Shown: positions 25,736 to 36,320 of the stretch, one piece after another
How the letters are laid out: every line of letters begins with the position of its first letter
Position numbering within the stretch: position 1 is the stretch's first letter
Assembly (NCBI GenBank): GCA_902785065.1
Contig: CACZXH010000010.1
Span: 1 to 64,000, forward strand
Length of the DNA stretch: 64,000 nucleotides
Reading direction: 5' to 3'
Source of the DNA: an uncultured Bacteroidia bacterium
GTDB taxonomy: Bacteria; Bacteroidota; Bacteroidia; Bacteroidales; UBA932
Position numbers and translations under genes: made by a program
The notes under the pieces: model-generated
What the model was told of the DNA's origin: nothing
Seen by the model: the letters and a program-made list of their open reading frames with translations, nothing else
Database searches by the model: none

Positions 25736-27003
25736 TGCTCGGATTCAATCAGTTCAACCAGTTTGTCGACAGCCTCGCTGTCGGGAATGTGCCGCAGGAC
25801 AGGCTCCTTGCCGCGGTAGATCGTCACCTTGCCGCCGCCTTCACCCACGTAGCCCCAGTCAGCGTCGGCCATTTCGCCCGGGCCGTTCACGATGCAGCCC
25901 ATCACGGCGATAACGACATCCTTCAGGTGGCCGGTCCGGGCCTTGACGGCCTCGAAGGCTTCCTGCAGGTTGTACATCGTCCGGCCGCAGCCCGGGCAGG
26001 CGATGTATTCGGGCCGATAGAACTTCCGCCGGCACGCCTGCAACAGTTCATCGGCCAAGTACGCGCCGAATGCAGGCTCCAGCTCCGGGAAAGACACCGT
26101 ATCGATGGTACGGTCCAGCAAAGGCTTTCCGTAATCGCACGCGGCCTTCAGGATCGTGAGGTCACGGTCGGAGAGATTTCTCGACTCCGCTTCGCTCCGC
26201 TCGAAATGACAGGGGGAGTACCGGTCAGCCAGGTACTGCGCGACGGGGATTTCGTTCTCCGGATCTTCCGTCAGGGAGACACGGACGGTGTTGCCGATGC
26301 CTTCGGCGAGAAGGGTGGAGATGGCTACGCAAGACTTTATGCGGCCGGAGTCGCCGTTACCGGCCTCCGTCACGCCCACATGGAGCGGGAACACGACGCC
26401 GCGTTCCTGCATCATCCGGGCAAGTTCCCGGTACGCTTCGATCATCACGACGGTGTTGCTGGCCTTGAGCGAGACGACGACCTGGTAGAATTCCGCATCG
26501 AGGCACATCTCGACCCACTCCATGGCCGCCAGGGCCATGGCCCGGGGCGTATTCCCGTATTGCTCGACGATATAGGCGCCCAGCGATCCGTGGTTCAGGC
26601 CGATCCGGATGGCCGTCCCGTACTTCTTGCATTCTTCGAGGAACAGGGCGAACTGGCGCCGGGCCTCGGCGTGGTCCTTGTGGAAGTTGCCCGGATTGAT
26701 CCGGACCTTTTCCACGACGGAGGCTACGGCGATGGCCGTTTCCGAGGAGAAATGGATGTCGGCGACCAAAGGAACGTGGCAGCCCGCCTCACGCACCCGG
26801 GCTTTGATCTCCCGTACATGCGGGACATCCTGCAGGCCGGGAACCGTGATGCGCACCAGCTGCGCACCGGCCTTCGCCAGCCGCAGCGTCTGCGCCACGG
26901 TGGCATCGACATCGTACGTATGGGTATTGCACATCGTCTGGACGACGACCGGGTTGCTTCCTCCGATGAGGACGTTACCTACCTTGACTACGCGTGTTTC
27001 CAT
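25732..27003 (-). CDS. ispG: 4-hydroxy-3-methylbut-2-en-1-yl diphosphate synthase
   Basis: IspG is the iron-sulfur enzyme of the MEP isoprenoid pathway. The N-terminal TIM barrel (RITVPG, PLVADIHF, KVRINPGN, GLNHGS) and the C-terminal 4Fe-4S domain (ACPGCGRT, VMGCIVNGPGE) are complete. At 423 residues it is shorter than most Bacteroidetes IspG proteins, which carry a large middle domain; only about 85 residues link the two domains here. In that linker CHFERSEAESRNLS (residues 265-279) is the translation of a dispersed repeat, in frame. The C-terminal cysteines are intact, so the enzyme is probably active. Confidence 0.95.
   Translation of the reverse strand: METRVVKVGNVLIGGSNPVVVQTMCNTHTYDVDATVAQTLRLAKAGAQLVRITVPGLQDVPHVREIKARVREAGCHVPLVADIHFSSETAIAVASVVEKVRINPGNFHKDHAEARRQFALFLEECKKYGTAIRIGLNHGSLGAYIVEQYGNTPRAMALAAMEWVEMCLDAEFYQVVVSLKASNTVVMIEAYRELARMMQERGVVFPLHVGVTEAGNGDSGRIKSCVAISTLLAEGIGNTVRVSLTEDPENEIPVAQYLADRYSPCHFERSEAESRNLSDRDLTILKAACDYGKPLLDRTIDTVSFPELEPAFGAYLADELLQACRRKFYRPEYIACPGCGRTMYNLQEAFEAVKARTGHLKDVVIAVMGCIVNGPGEMADADWGYVGEGGGKVTIYRGKEPVLRHIPDSEAVDKLVELIESEQ
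26172..26211. repeat. Dispersed repeat inserted in frame in ispG
   Basis: Minus-strand sequence from TGTCATTTCGAGCG to GAGAAATCTCT, 40 bp, is a copy of a repeat type found in many bacterial genomes, whose translation typically reads HFERSE..RNL. It lies in the linker between the two IspG domains and keeps the reading frame. A shorter, more diverged copy is at 10173-10201. Confidence 0.7.
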
Positions 27004-27005
27004 CG

Positions 27006-27884
27006 TTATTGCTGTTTCTGTTCCCTTTCCTGCTCCATATAGTCGCGGGCCAGCCGGCGGAGCGCCGTCCGGGAATGGCCCCGACGCTTGGTCAACTGGT
27101 AATAGACACCCAGGGTGACGGCACCGTCCAGCGGATAGGCGAAGCGATAATAATACGGACTGTACGTGTCAGGCTTGTAGAACGGGGACCAGCCCCACTT
27201 GACCTGCACGCCCAGATGGATCTCGATCGGATCGAACATCAGGCCGAAGCCCAGCCCGCCCTGGATACCGTAGGTCCAGCGGTTGTCCGACGCCTGGAAT
27301 TCATGGACAATGGCAGGATCGACGTAAGGGCCCTCGCGGGTGATATTCATCCGATATCCGCCGAACATACCCACCTTGACATTCATTTTCACGTACTGGC
27401 CCATGTCGATATGTCCGTGCGTAACGATAAACGCCTCCGGAACCTCCAAATAGGCCTGGTAGGCACCGTCGATGTCCTGCCGGTACTTTCTCCCGTCCAC
27501 CTCGTATTCCTTGAACTGGTAACCCTCGTAATTGTGCTGGAAGCCCACTTCCATCCCGAGGTTCGGGAACGAGTTCATCATGGTCGCAAAACGCGTGATG
27601 GAGAAACCGTACACCGGCTTGTTGAGATAGAAACTGACCTGGCGCGGCGGGTTGAAAAAGCCGTGCTGCAAGGAAACGCCACCGTGGACGCCCACGATCC
27701 AGTAATCGTTGATCCGGGCTTTCTTGGGCATGGGAGCGTTGTCCAGCCATTCGTTGGTAACGGAATCGGGCAGCTGGAAGAACTCCTGTTCGAGATCGAT
27801 GGATTTCTTCTTGTTATCCTGCGCGGAAAGGGGCAGGGCGGCCAGAGATAAGGCCAGCAGGATGGGGATTACGGCCTTTCTCAT
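27006..27884 (-). CDS. Outer-membrane beta-barrel protein, PorT-like
   Basis: A 292-residue secreted protein with a signal peptide (cleaved near LPLSAQ). After a short acidic segment come alternating aromatic and glycine-rich strands (DYWIVGVHGGVSLQHG, LGMEVGFQHNYEGYQF, VKMNVKVGMFGGYRMN, GIQGGLGFGLMF), as in small outer-membrane barrels of the PorT family. The last 30 residues are basic and Gln-rich. It starts 4 bp inside the end of the Ig-like lipoprotein gene and ends 2 bp before ispG. Function unknown; assignment to PorT itself is uncertain. Confidence 0.68.
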   Translation of the reverse strand: MRKAVIPILLALSLAALPLSAQDNKKKSIDLEQEFFQLPDSVTNEWLDNAPMPKKARINDYWIVGVHGGVSLQHGFFNPPRQVSFYLNKPVYGFSITRFATMMNSFPNLGMEVGFQHNYEGYQFKEYEVDGRKYRQDIDGAYQAYLEVPEAFIVTHGHIDMGQYVKMNVKVGMFGGYRMNITREGPYVDPAIVHEFQASDNRWTYGIQGGLGFGLMFDPIEIHLGVQVKWGWSPFYKPDTYSPYYYRFAYPLDGAVTLGVYYQLTKRRGHSRTALRRLARDYMEQEREQKQQ

Positions 27885-29683
27885 TTGAACAGTTCCTCCA
27901 TGTCGATCTTTTGGGTATATTCCGTCCGTTCCGGGATGTCCAGCAGGAACTGGTCCTTGATCTTGAAGAACATGACCTTCTCCGGCTGCCGGTGCTCCAG
28001 GATGCTGCCCGTATCCACCAGGCCGTTCTTGTTGCGGTCCTCCGTAATGCGGAGGCAGTACTTGCCCGCCTTCACATACGGGAACAGGACGGTCTGGTCC
28101 GCATCCACGGTGAAACTGCGGATCACCTTGTCGCGCTTCTCGCTGAGCAGGTCCACGATATACCGGTTCTTGACATGCGACATCTCGAGGGAGATGGAAC
28201 TCAGCTTCTCATCCTTGGGCAGGGTCACCTTCAACTCCGTGCTGTCATTGTAGTAGCCGTTCACGTCGCGGAACTTCCGGTGGGGGATCTTCAGGAAATA
28301 GTCGAAACCGTCCATCAGTTTCTCCCGCGGCATGATCGTATACCGCCGCAGGTTATTCGGGTCCTTCGTCACGGTGTATTTCTCGATCTTTTCCTGCTGG
28401 CGCGGGTTCACGGAACGGAAGACCAGTGAATCCCACGCATCCTGGATAAGCGGATACTGGAACTCCACCGAGAAGCCGTATTGCTCCACGGTCGTCGGAT
28501 CCACCTCACCCTTGAAGACGGCGATGGTATCCTGATGCTTGATATCCCGCTGGGAACTCTTCTGCAATTCCGCCCGCATTTTCTTGTCCAGGGCGAGCTT
28601 CACCTCCTCATCTGTCGGGACCAGGTTCCCAAGGGTGTCCGTCTTGTCGTAATTGATCTGCAGGAACAGGGTGTCGGGCATCTTCCGCTGGTCGTTCACC
28701 CAGAGTTCCAGGCTGTCCAGCTGCGGGTTGAACTGGGAGATCAGTTTCTCCTTGGGCAATCCTTTGAATTTCAAGGAATTCACCTTGGCGCCGGGTGCCA
28801 TGAAGGTCAGGTATGCCGTCCGCAGGCCCACCCGTTCTTTCTTGACGATGAACTGCTTGGAAGGCTTCTCGCGGAATACGTTCAGCTCCACGTCCGTCTT
28901 TCGCGCCAGGCACAGCGCCGTGTCCTTCATGTTGAATTTCTTGAACTCGTACAGGGAGTCGTTGATGACGGTCTTGGGATGGAACGGCTCGTCCAGGAAG
29001 GCGACGCTCTCCTGGTCGGGTTCGTACATATTGTTGTTGTTCGCATCCTTCAGGGCGTACACCCGGTACGTGGTGTCCTGGATGTTCCGGATGCTGAAGA
29101 AACCCCAGTCGTCGGTTTTCGCCGCCGCATCCGGACGGTGCAGGAAGATGGCGGAATCGGCCTGGTCCTTGTACAGGAGGACTGTCGCCCCCTTCAGGGG
29201 TTTCAAGGTGTTGCAGTCCTGGACGAGGCCCGTCATGCACATCGAGTCAATCTGCGAACCCGTGGAGAAGACGAGGGTGAACCCTTCATACATGTTACCC
29301 TCGTTGTTGTCGGCGATGGCGCCCGTGAGGTCCAGGGTATAGGTCCGGTTGGTGTCCAGGTCGGATTCGAAATAGACAACGAGCGTCTTTCCGGACATCC
29401 GGTACTTGGGTTTCTTCTCCAACGGGGGAGACAGGAAGATGTTGTTCGCATCCTTGACCACCACGTACTCGTCGAAAGTGAACTTGAGCTGGGTCTTGTG
29501 CGTGGGCACGTTGACCGCTCCGGGAAGCGGGAGGGTCTTCAGGAGCACCGGCGGGATGGTGTCCTTCGGACCGCCCGTAGGCGGGGTGGTGGTGTTCGCG
29601 CACCCCGACGGGAACATCATCGCCCCGAGGACCAGGGCGGCCGGGATGAGCGGAAGATATTTCTTGAATCGCTTCATATGCAT
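27881..29683 (-). CDS. Lipoprotein with Ig-like (Big_5/SbsA-type) domain
   Basis: A 600-residue lipoprotein; the lipobox MFPSGCAN near residues 24-31 places the lipidated cysteine at 29. The segment KDTIPPVLLKTLPLPGAVNV begins the N-terminal Ig-like fold common in Bacteroidetes cell-surface proteins. Further beta-rich domains follow, including one resembling carboxypeptidase-regulatory-like folds (GLVQDCNTLKPLKGATVLLY). The start may be the ATG two codons later (MKRFKKYL). It lies 4 bp after the rel gene and overlaps the barrel gene, suggesting the two make a joint envelope structure, which is inference. Confidence 0.82.
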   Translation of the reverse strand: MHMKRFKKYLPLIPAALVLGAMMFPSGCANTTTPPTGGPKDTIPPVLLKTLPLPGAVNVPTHKTQLKFTFDEYVVVKDANNIFLSPPLEKKPKYRMSGKTLVVYFESDLDTNRTYTLDLTGAIADNNEGNMYEGFTLVFSTGSQIDSMCMTGLVQDCNTLKPLKGATVLLYKDQADSAIFLHRPDAAAKTDDWGFFSIRNIQDTTYRVYALKDANNNNMYEPDQESVAFLDEPFHPKTVINDSLYEFKKFNMKDTALCLARKTDVELNVFREKPSKQFIVKKERVGLRTAYLTFMAPGAKVNSLKFKGLPKEKLISQFNPQLDSLELWVNDQRKMPDTLFLQINYDKTDTLGNLVPTDEEVKLALDKKMRAELQKSSQRDIKHQDTIAVFKGEVDPTTVEQYGFSVEFQYPLIQDAWDSLVFRSVNPRQQEKIEKYTVTKDPNNLRRYTIMPREKLMDGFDYFLKIPHRKFRDVNGYYNDSTELKVTLPKDEKLSSISLEMSHVKNRYIVDLLSEKRDKVIRSFTVDADQTVLFPYVKAGKYCLRITEDRNKNGLVDTGSILEHRQPEKVMFFKIKDQFLLDIPERTEYTQKIDMEELFK

Positions 29684-29687
29684 GTCA

Positions 29688-31916
29688 TTACAGGTCGATA
29701 CGGGACACCGATTCGATGCCCTCGATGGTCGTGAGCTTCTTCAGGATCTTTTCCAGCACGTCCTTGCTGTTTACGTACAGGTCGATATATCCTTCGAAGA
29801 TGCCGTTGTCCGCGCTGAGGTTCAGCCGCCGCATGTTGGCCCCCATGACCAGGGACAGGAAGCGGGAGATTTCGTTCAGCAGGCCCATCCGGTCCAGTCC
29901 CTTCAGCGAAATCCGTACCAGGAACGCCTTCGCCTCGGCGGCCTCCAGCCATTTGGGGACGACCACCCAGTCGCCGTGCGTGGCGGCGATCTCCTCGGCG
30001 ACCGGACAGGATTTCTTGTGGACCGTAATCCGGCCGTCGGGCGACTTGATACCCACCACGGCATCGCCGGGAATCGGGTTGCAGCAGGTTGCAATGATGA
30101 ACTGCCGCCCGTCGTCGTCCTTGCCGCCGATAATGTATTCCACCTCCTGCTCCTTGACTTTTTCCTTCTGCGGGGAGAAGATCCGGCGGAGGAGGGAATA
30201 GCGCTGCTTGGATTTCAGGACAGCCGCCAGGTTGTCGAGCTTCACGGCGCCAATGCCGATCTTATAGAAGAACTCTTCGCGGTCCGTGGCCCCATAGGCG
30301 GCCTCGATACGCTGGACCATCGCTTCGTCGAGCTTGGAACCGTGCAGTTTCACCTGTTCTTCCAGGAGCTGCCGACCGTAATCGACCGTCTGCTTCCGCT
30401 CGTTCCGGAAATAGTCCATGACGAGGTTCCGGGCCTTCCGTGTCTTGAGGAACTGGAGCCATTCCCGCTTGGGATGCTCCTCGGAGGCCGTGATGATCTC
30501 GACCTGGTCTCCGGTCTTGACGACGTAGTTCAGGGCCACCAGCCGCTGGTTGACCTTGGCGGCGATGGCCTTGTTGCCCACCTCCGTATGGATCAGGTAG
30601 GCGAAGTCCAGGACCGTCGCGCCCTTCTCGATGGCGCGCTGTTCGCCCTTCGGGGTGAACACGTATATTTCCGCGCTGGTAAGGTCGTTGTGGATAATGT
30701 CCAGCAGTTCCAGGGCATTGACGTCCGGGTTCACCAGCACTTCCTTGATCCGCTCCAGCCACAGGTCCATTTCGCTGTCGTTCTCACTCACGTAGCCGTT
30801 CTGCTTGTAGGTCCAGTGGGCCGCGATACCTTTCTCGGCGATATCGTCCATCCGCCGGGTGCGGATCTGGACTTCCACCCAGATACCGGAAGGACTGAGC
30901 AAGGTGCAGTGCAGGGCCTCGTAGCCGTTGCTCTTGGGATGCTTCACCCAGTCGCGCAGACGTTCGGGCATATACCGGTAGATGCCGGTGATAATGGAGA
31001 AGACATGGTAGCACTGGTCGCGCTCCGATTCGCCGTTGTCGCGGTCGGGATCGAAGATAATCCGGATGGCGTACAGGTCGTACACCTGCTCGAAGGGAAT
31101 CTGCTTGACCTGCATCTTGTGCCAGGCCGAATACGGCGTCTTCACCCGCTTCTTGATCTCATACCGGAATCCGGCCTTCTTCAGGGCCTCGTCAATGGGC
31201 ACGATGAAGGCGTTGATCTCCTTCGCCCGCTGCTGGATATTCCGGTTGATCTTCGTACTGATGTCCCGGTAGGCGTCGGGTTCCTTGTAGCGCAGCCAGA
31301 TGTTCTCGAGCTCGGACTTGACGCTGTACAGGCCCAGCCGGTGGGCGAGCGGGATGAACACGAACATCGTCTCGCTCAGGATCTTGTCCCGCTTGTGCTC
31401 GGGCATGAACTCGATGGTGCGGCAGTTGTGCAGGCGGTCGGCCAGCTTGATCAGGACCACGCGCGGGTCGTCGTTCAGCGTGAGGAGGATCCGCTTGAAA
31501 TTCTCCGCCTGGAGGCTCCGGGCGCTGAGGTCCTTGTTCTCGTTGTCCAGGACGTTCTTGATCTTGGTCAGACCGTCCACGAGGCTGGCGATCTTGTCGC
31601 CGAAGCGGTCACGGAGGTCGTCCACCGTATAGTCAGTATCCTCCACCACATCATGCAGGAGAGCGGCAGATATCGACTTGTAGCCCAGGCCGATGTCGTC
31701 CACGACGATCTGGGCCACCGCGATGGGGTGGAGCATGTACGGCTCTCCGCTGCGGCGGCGGACATTCTTATGGGCCTCGTTCGCAAACGCGTAGGCCTGA
31801 CAGACAGTTTCCAGTTCACGGGCGTCCGCGCACCGTTTCGCGGCCGATGCATACAGCACCTGCCAGTCACGGTCGATGAGCTCGTAATCTTTCTCGGTAA
31901 ACTCGGAATAACTCAT
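29688..31916 (-). CDS. Bifunctional (p)ppGpp synthetase/hydrolase, RelA/SpoT family
   Basis: A 742-residue long RSH enzyme controlling the stringent response. The hydrolase domain retains the HD motif (LLHDVVEDTDY near residue 90) and its upstream His (MLHPIAVAQ), so ppGpp breakdown is likely. The synthetase domain (about 240-370: YDLYAIRIIFD, HPKSNGYEALHCTL, VEVQIRT) looks complete. TGS (VFTPKGEQRAIEKGATVLDFAY type) and C-terminal ACT domains follow. It overlaps yihY by 4 bp upstream and is the third gene of the ligA operon. Confidence 0.95.
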   Translation of the reverse strand: MSYSEFTEKDYELIDRDWQVLYASAAKRCADARELETVCQAYAFANEAHKNVRRRSGEPYMLHPIAVAQIVVDDIGLGYKSISAALLHDVVEDTDYTVDDLRDRFGDKIASLVDGLTKIKNVLDNENKDLSARSLQAENFKRILLTLNDDPRVVLIKLADRLHNCRTIEFMPEHKRDKILSETMFVFIPLAHRLGLYSVKSELENIWLRYKEPDAYRDISTKINRNIQQRAKEINAFIVPIDEALKKAGFRYEIKKRVKTPYSAWHKMQVKQIPFEQVYDLYAIRIIFDPDRDNGESERDQCYHVFSIITGIYRYMPERLRDWVKHPKSNGYEALHCTLLSPSGIWVEVQIRTRRMDDIAEKGIAAHWTYKQNGYVSENDSEMDLWLERIKEVLVNPDVNALELLDIIHNDLTSAEIYVFTPKGEQRAIEKGATVLDFAYLIHTEVGNKAIAAKVNQRLVALNYVVKTGDQVEIITASEEHPKREWLQFLKTRKARNLVMDYFRNERKQTVDYGRQLLEEQVKLHGSKLDEAMVQRIEAAYGATDREEFFYKIGIGAVKLDNLAAVLKSKQRYSLLRRIFSPQKEKVKEQEVEYIIGGKDDDGRQFIIATCCNPIPGDAVVGIKSPDGRITVHKKSCPVAEEIAATHGDWVVVPKWLEAAEAKAFLVRISLKGLDRMGLLNEISRFLSLVMGANMRRLNLSADNGIFEGYIDLYVNSKDVLEKILKKLTTIEGIESVSRIDL

Positions 31917-32887
31917 AGCACCTCACTCGGGTTCAGATGGTTCGCATGCTGGAAAGCATAGGACAGTTCAGCTCCGTACAGGATGATCGTCCATCCCAGG
32001 TTCAGCCAGATCATGAAAAGCGGGAGGGCGGCCAGCACGCCGTAAATGGCGTTCTGCTTGGCCACCAGGACCTGCGTCTCCAGGTAGAGATATTGCACGG
32101 CCGTGAAACCGATGCCGGCAATGAGCGCCGCCTTGAAAGCCGGACGCGTCTTGACCACGGCCGCCGGCAGATACTTGTACATGGCCGTCAGGATGAGGAC
32201 GGATGCGCCGGCGAACAGGGCCCAGGACAGGAAGTTTTTCAAATGGTCCGAGAAGAACAGGCCGCTCGGAACGATATAGTCCAGCACGGTCGAATACACG
32301 ACCGAGCCGGAGAAGAACAGGACAATCACGAAAGGGGACAGGATGAGGATCGCAATGCCGATGCCGAGCACCCGGAAGAAACTGCGTTTCTCCTTCGCCT
32401 GCCACACGTTGTTGAACACGCGCCGGACCGTGAGCATCAGCGAAAGGAGGATCCACAGGAAGGAAGCCATGCTGATGAAGCCGAACAGGCCCGATTCCGC
32501 CGTCGTGATAATCTTCTCCGAAGCTGCCAGAAGATAGTTGATCAGCCGCTGATTACTGATGTTCGCATGCAGGAATGCACTGAACTGGTCGGCGATGCCG
32601 ATTCCGTTCGTCAGGTACAGGCCGATGGCGATAAACGGGACCACCGACATCATGCTCTGGTAGGCGAGGGCCGTGATCTGGTAGCCGATCTTCTGGTCGG
32701 AAAAGACCTTGAGCATGACGAAAATAGTCTTGAGGTCCTCCACGCCCCGCTTCTTCCAGCGGGACAGGTCCTCCATGTTCAGGTACCACATATCATGCGT
32801 GATGAACCGGACGATCCGCTTGACGACGATGGTCGCCCAGCGGATCCGGACTTGCGTCCAATGCGCGATTCGGTCAAACACTTTCAT
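31913..32887 (-). CDS. YihY/virulence factor BrkB family membrane protein
   Basis: A 324-residue inner-membrane protein with about six membrane helices. The family block is seen in DQKIGYQITALAYQSMMSVVPF, FLWILLSLMLTVRRVFNNVW and the C-terminal MIWLNLGWTIILYGAELSYA. Members are polytopic proteins of uncertain role, not RNase BN despite old names; some affect envelope integrity or phospholipid transport. It lies 3 bp after ligA and overlaps the rel gene by 4 bp. Confidence 0.92.
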   Translation of the reverse strand: MKVFDRIAHWTQVRIRWATIVVKRIVRFITHDMWYLNMEDLSRWKKRGVEDLKTIFVMLKVFSDQKIGYQITALAYQSMMSVVPFIAIGLYLTNGIGIADQFSAFLHANISNQRLINYLLAASEKIITTAESGLFGFISMASFLWILLSLMLTVRRVFNNVWQAKEKRSFFRVLGIGIAILILSPFVIVLFFSGSVVYSTVLDYIVPSGLFFSDHLKNFLSWALFAGASVLILTAMYKYLPAAVVKTRPAFKAALIAGIGFTAVQYLYLETQVLVAKQNAIYGVLAALPLFMIWLNLGWTIILYGAELSYAFQHANHLNPSEVL

Positions 32888-32890
32888 GGG

Positions 32891-35023
<2,133 letters not shown>

Positions 35024-35147
35024 TCAAATATTTTATATTTGAAAGCTCCAATTGCGGCCTCCCTCCCAAAAGATCACACCCCTCTTCGCCACCATCGCGC
35101 CCAGTGTCCCAAATCCGACACCACCGGCCACATTAATGCCCTCTTTC

Positions 35148-35182
35148 CGCGCCCGGTGTCCCTTCTTATGCACCACCGGGCG
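35148..35182. repeat. Perfect 10-bp inverted repeat
   Basis: GCGCCCGGTG (35148-35157) and CACCGGGCGC (35173-35182) are exact inverted copies separated by 15 bp. No T-tract follows on either strand, so this is not an ordinary terminator. Confidence 0.55.
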
Positions 35183-35427
35183 CACCTCGTGCAGATTCCG
35201 CCAAATAGCCGCACGGGAGTGCCTGTTCAGCGCGCCGAATCGGTTATTGCGGTGCGCCAGAGCCCGTATTCGGCCCTTGGCGCACATGGTGGGGCGTCCT
35301 GCATGCCCATAGGTGGTGCCGATGTGCGGCTGTTTGGCGAAAAGAGGATGTTGGCGGGGGCCGTTGATCGTTTGTCTTTTGGAACGGCCTTTGCAGCATG
35401 GCTGGTAGCAACAATCCTGGTTATCAG

Positions 35428-36108
35428 ATGAAAAGAATAATCTGCTTCCTATTTGCTGTCGCGGTCATCGGTCTATCCAGAGAGGGCCTGATGGCCCAGC
35501 CGCTTCCGGATGGTTTCGAGTGGGTTTACGGATGTTGGGAGAATCCCCGGACGGGGGACTGCTACATCATCGGCAAGGACGGAATCCGGGAAAACATGAC
35601 CCGCCGCTGGGTCGGTCGCTGTTTTCTGAAGGAGTATCCGACCTTGGATGTGTGGGGCGAACCGCTCAGGCCGTATGAGTTCGCGTCTTTTGACGGAAGT
35701 AGGATTCTCTCCTATTCCGGCCCATTCGAGTGTGACCGATTCTTTGTCATCGGCAATCAGGTCCTTCAGGAGCCCGGGGAAAATGGTGACAGGTTCGTGA
35801 AGAGGCAAGCGCCGCCGGCAAAAGGCGAGGCGGGGGTGGCAAATCGTGCCCTCGGGAAATGGAAGCTGGCCGAGACGGATGACTTTACGCTTGAGATATC
35901 CGCATCCACCATCAAACGGAAAACACCTCGCGGAATACACGAATCGACCTATTCCGTCAGCGAAGAGGGGTACCTCATCACCGATTTGGATGTCTTTGTC
36001 TTCGAGGATGGCGTGCTCCATCATCATTATTCCAATACGGATTCTTACATCATCTCCACTTACATCCGTCCTGCGGGTACGGTAATACCTTTATCGGACC
36101 TTCCTTGA
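35428..36108 (+). CDS. Secreted protein of unknown function
   Basis: A 226-residue protein starting MKRIICFLFAVAVIGLSREG, with a signal peptide ending near LMAQ. The rest is beta-rich and Trp/Gly-containing (FEWVYGCWENPRTGDCYIIG early; FTLEISASTIKRKTPRG later), resembling small lipocalin-like or copy-number-expanded secreted proteins, but I cannot assign a family. The ATG at 35428 is chosen over one ten codons upstream because it starts the signal peptide. It stands alone, followed by two strong hairpins. Confidence 0.7.
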   Translation: MKRIICFLFAVAVIGLSREGLMAQPLPDGFEWVYGCWENPRTGDCYIIGKDGIRENMTRRWVGRCFLKEYPTLDVWGEPLRPYEFASFDGSRILSYSGPFECDRFFVIGNQVLQEPGENGDRFVKRQAPPAKGEAGVANRALGKWKLAETDDFTLEISASTIKRKTPRGIHESTYSVSEEGYLITDLDVFVFEDGVLHHHYSNTDSYIISTYIRPAGTVIPLSDLP

Positions 36109-36139
36109 GAAAAATGGCTTGGCTCTGGTAATGGCTGCG

Positions 36140-36168
36140 GGTAACGTCCCTATTTCGGGGACGTTACC
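36140..36168. repeat. Hairpin 1 downstream of the secreted-protein gene
   Basis: GGTAACGTCCC (36140-36150) and GGGACGTTACC (36158-36168) form a perfect 11-bp stem with a 7-nt loop, followed by a T-rich stretch on the plus strand. It could terminate the upstream gene, but its near copy 50 bp on suggests a repeat family. Confidence 0.7.
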
Positions 36169-36188
36169 TTCGTTTTTGCCCATTTTTT

Positions 36189-36223
36189 GCGGGTGACGTC
36201 CCTGTTTCCGGGACGTTACCCGC
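36189..36223. repeat. Hairpin 2, near-identical to hairpin 1
   Basis: GCGGGTGACGTCCC (36189-36202) and GGGACGTTACCCGC (36210-36223) form a 14-bp stem with one G-T pair and a 7-nt loop. Stem core and loop match hairpin 1. Tandem paired hairpins like these are typical of REP-like elements. Confidence 0.7.
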
Positions 36224-36280
36224 ACTGCCGCCAAACTGCCACACAGGAAGTGGCCGGGTGGATGGCCTCCGACACGAAAG

Positions 36281-36312
36281 TTTGCAAGGGTGGCAAAAAG
36301 GCCGTAACTTTG
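36281..36312 (+). promoter_or_regulatory. Promoter of the psu operon (near-leaderless)
   Basis: TTTG (36281-36284), a 20-bp spacer and TAACTTTG (36305-36312) match the Bacteroidetes consensus exactly. Only 8 nt separate the -7 box from the psuK ATG at 36321, so the mRNA should have almost no 5' leader. Confidence 0.75.
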
Positions 36313-36320
36313 GGCTGCGT

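Noticed and set aside
26172-26211. ispG repeat as evidence that ispG is a pseudogene
   Set aside because: The frame is kept and both the barrel motifs and all iron-sulfur cysteines are intact.
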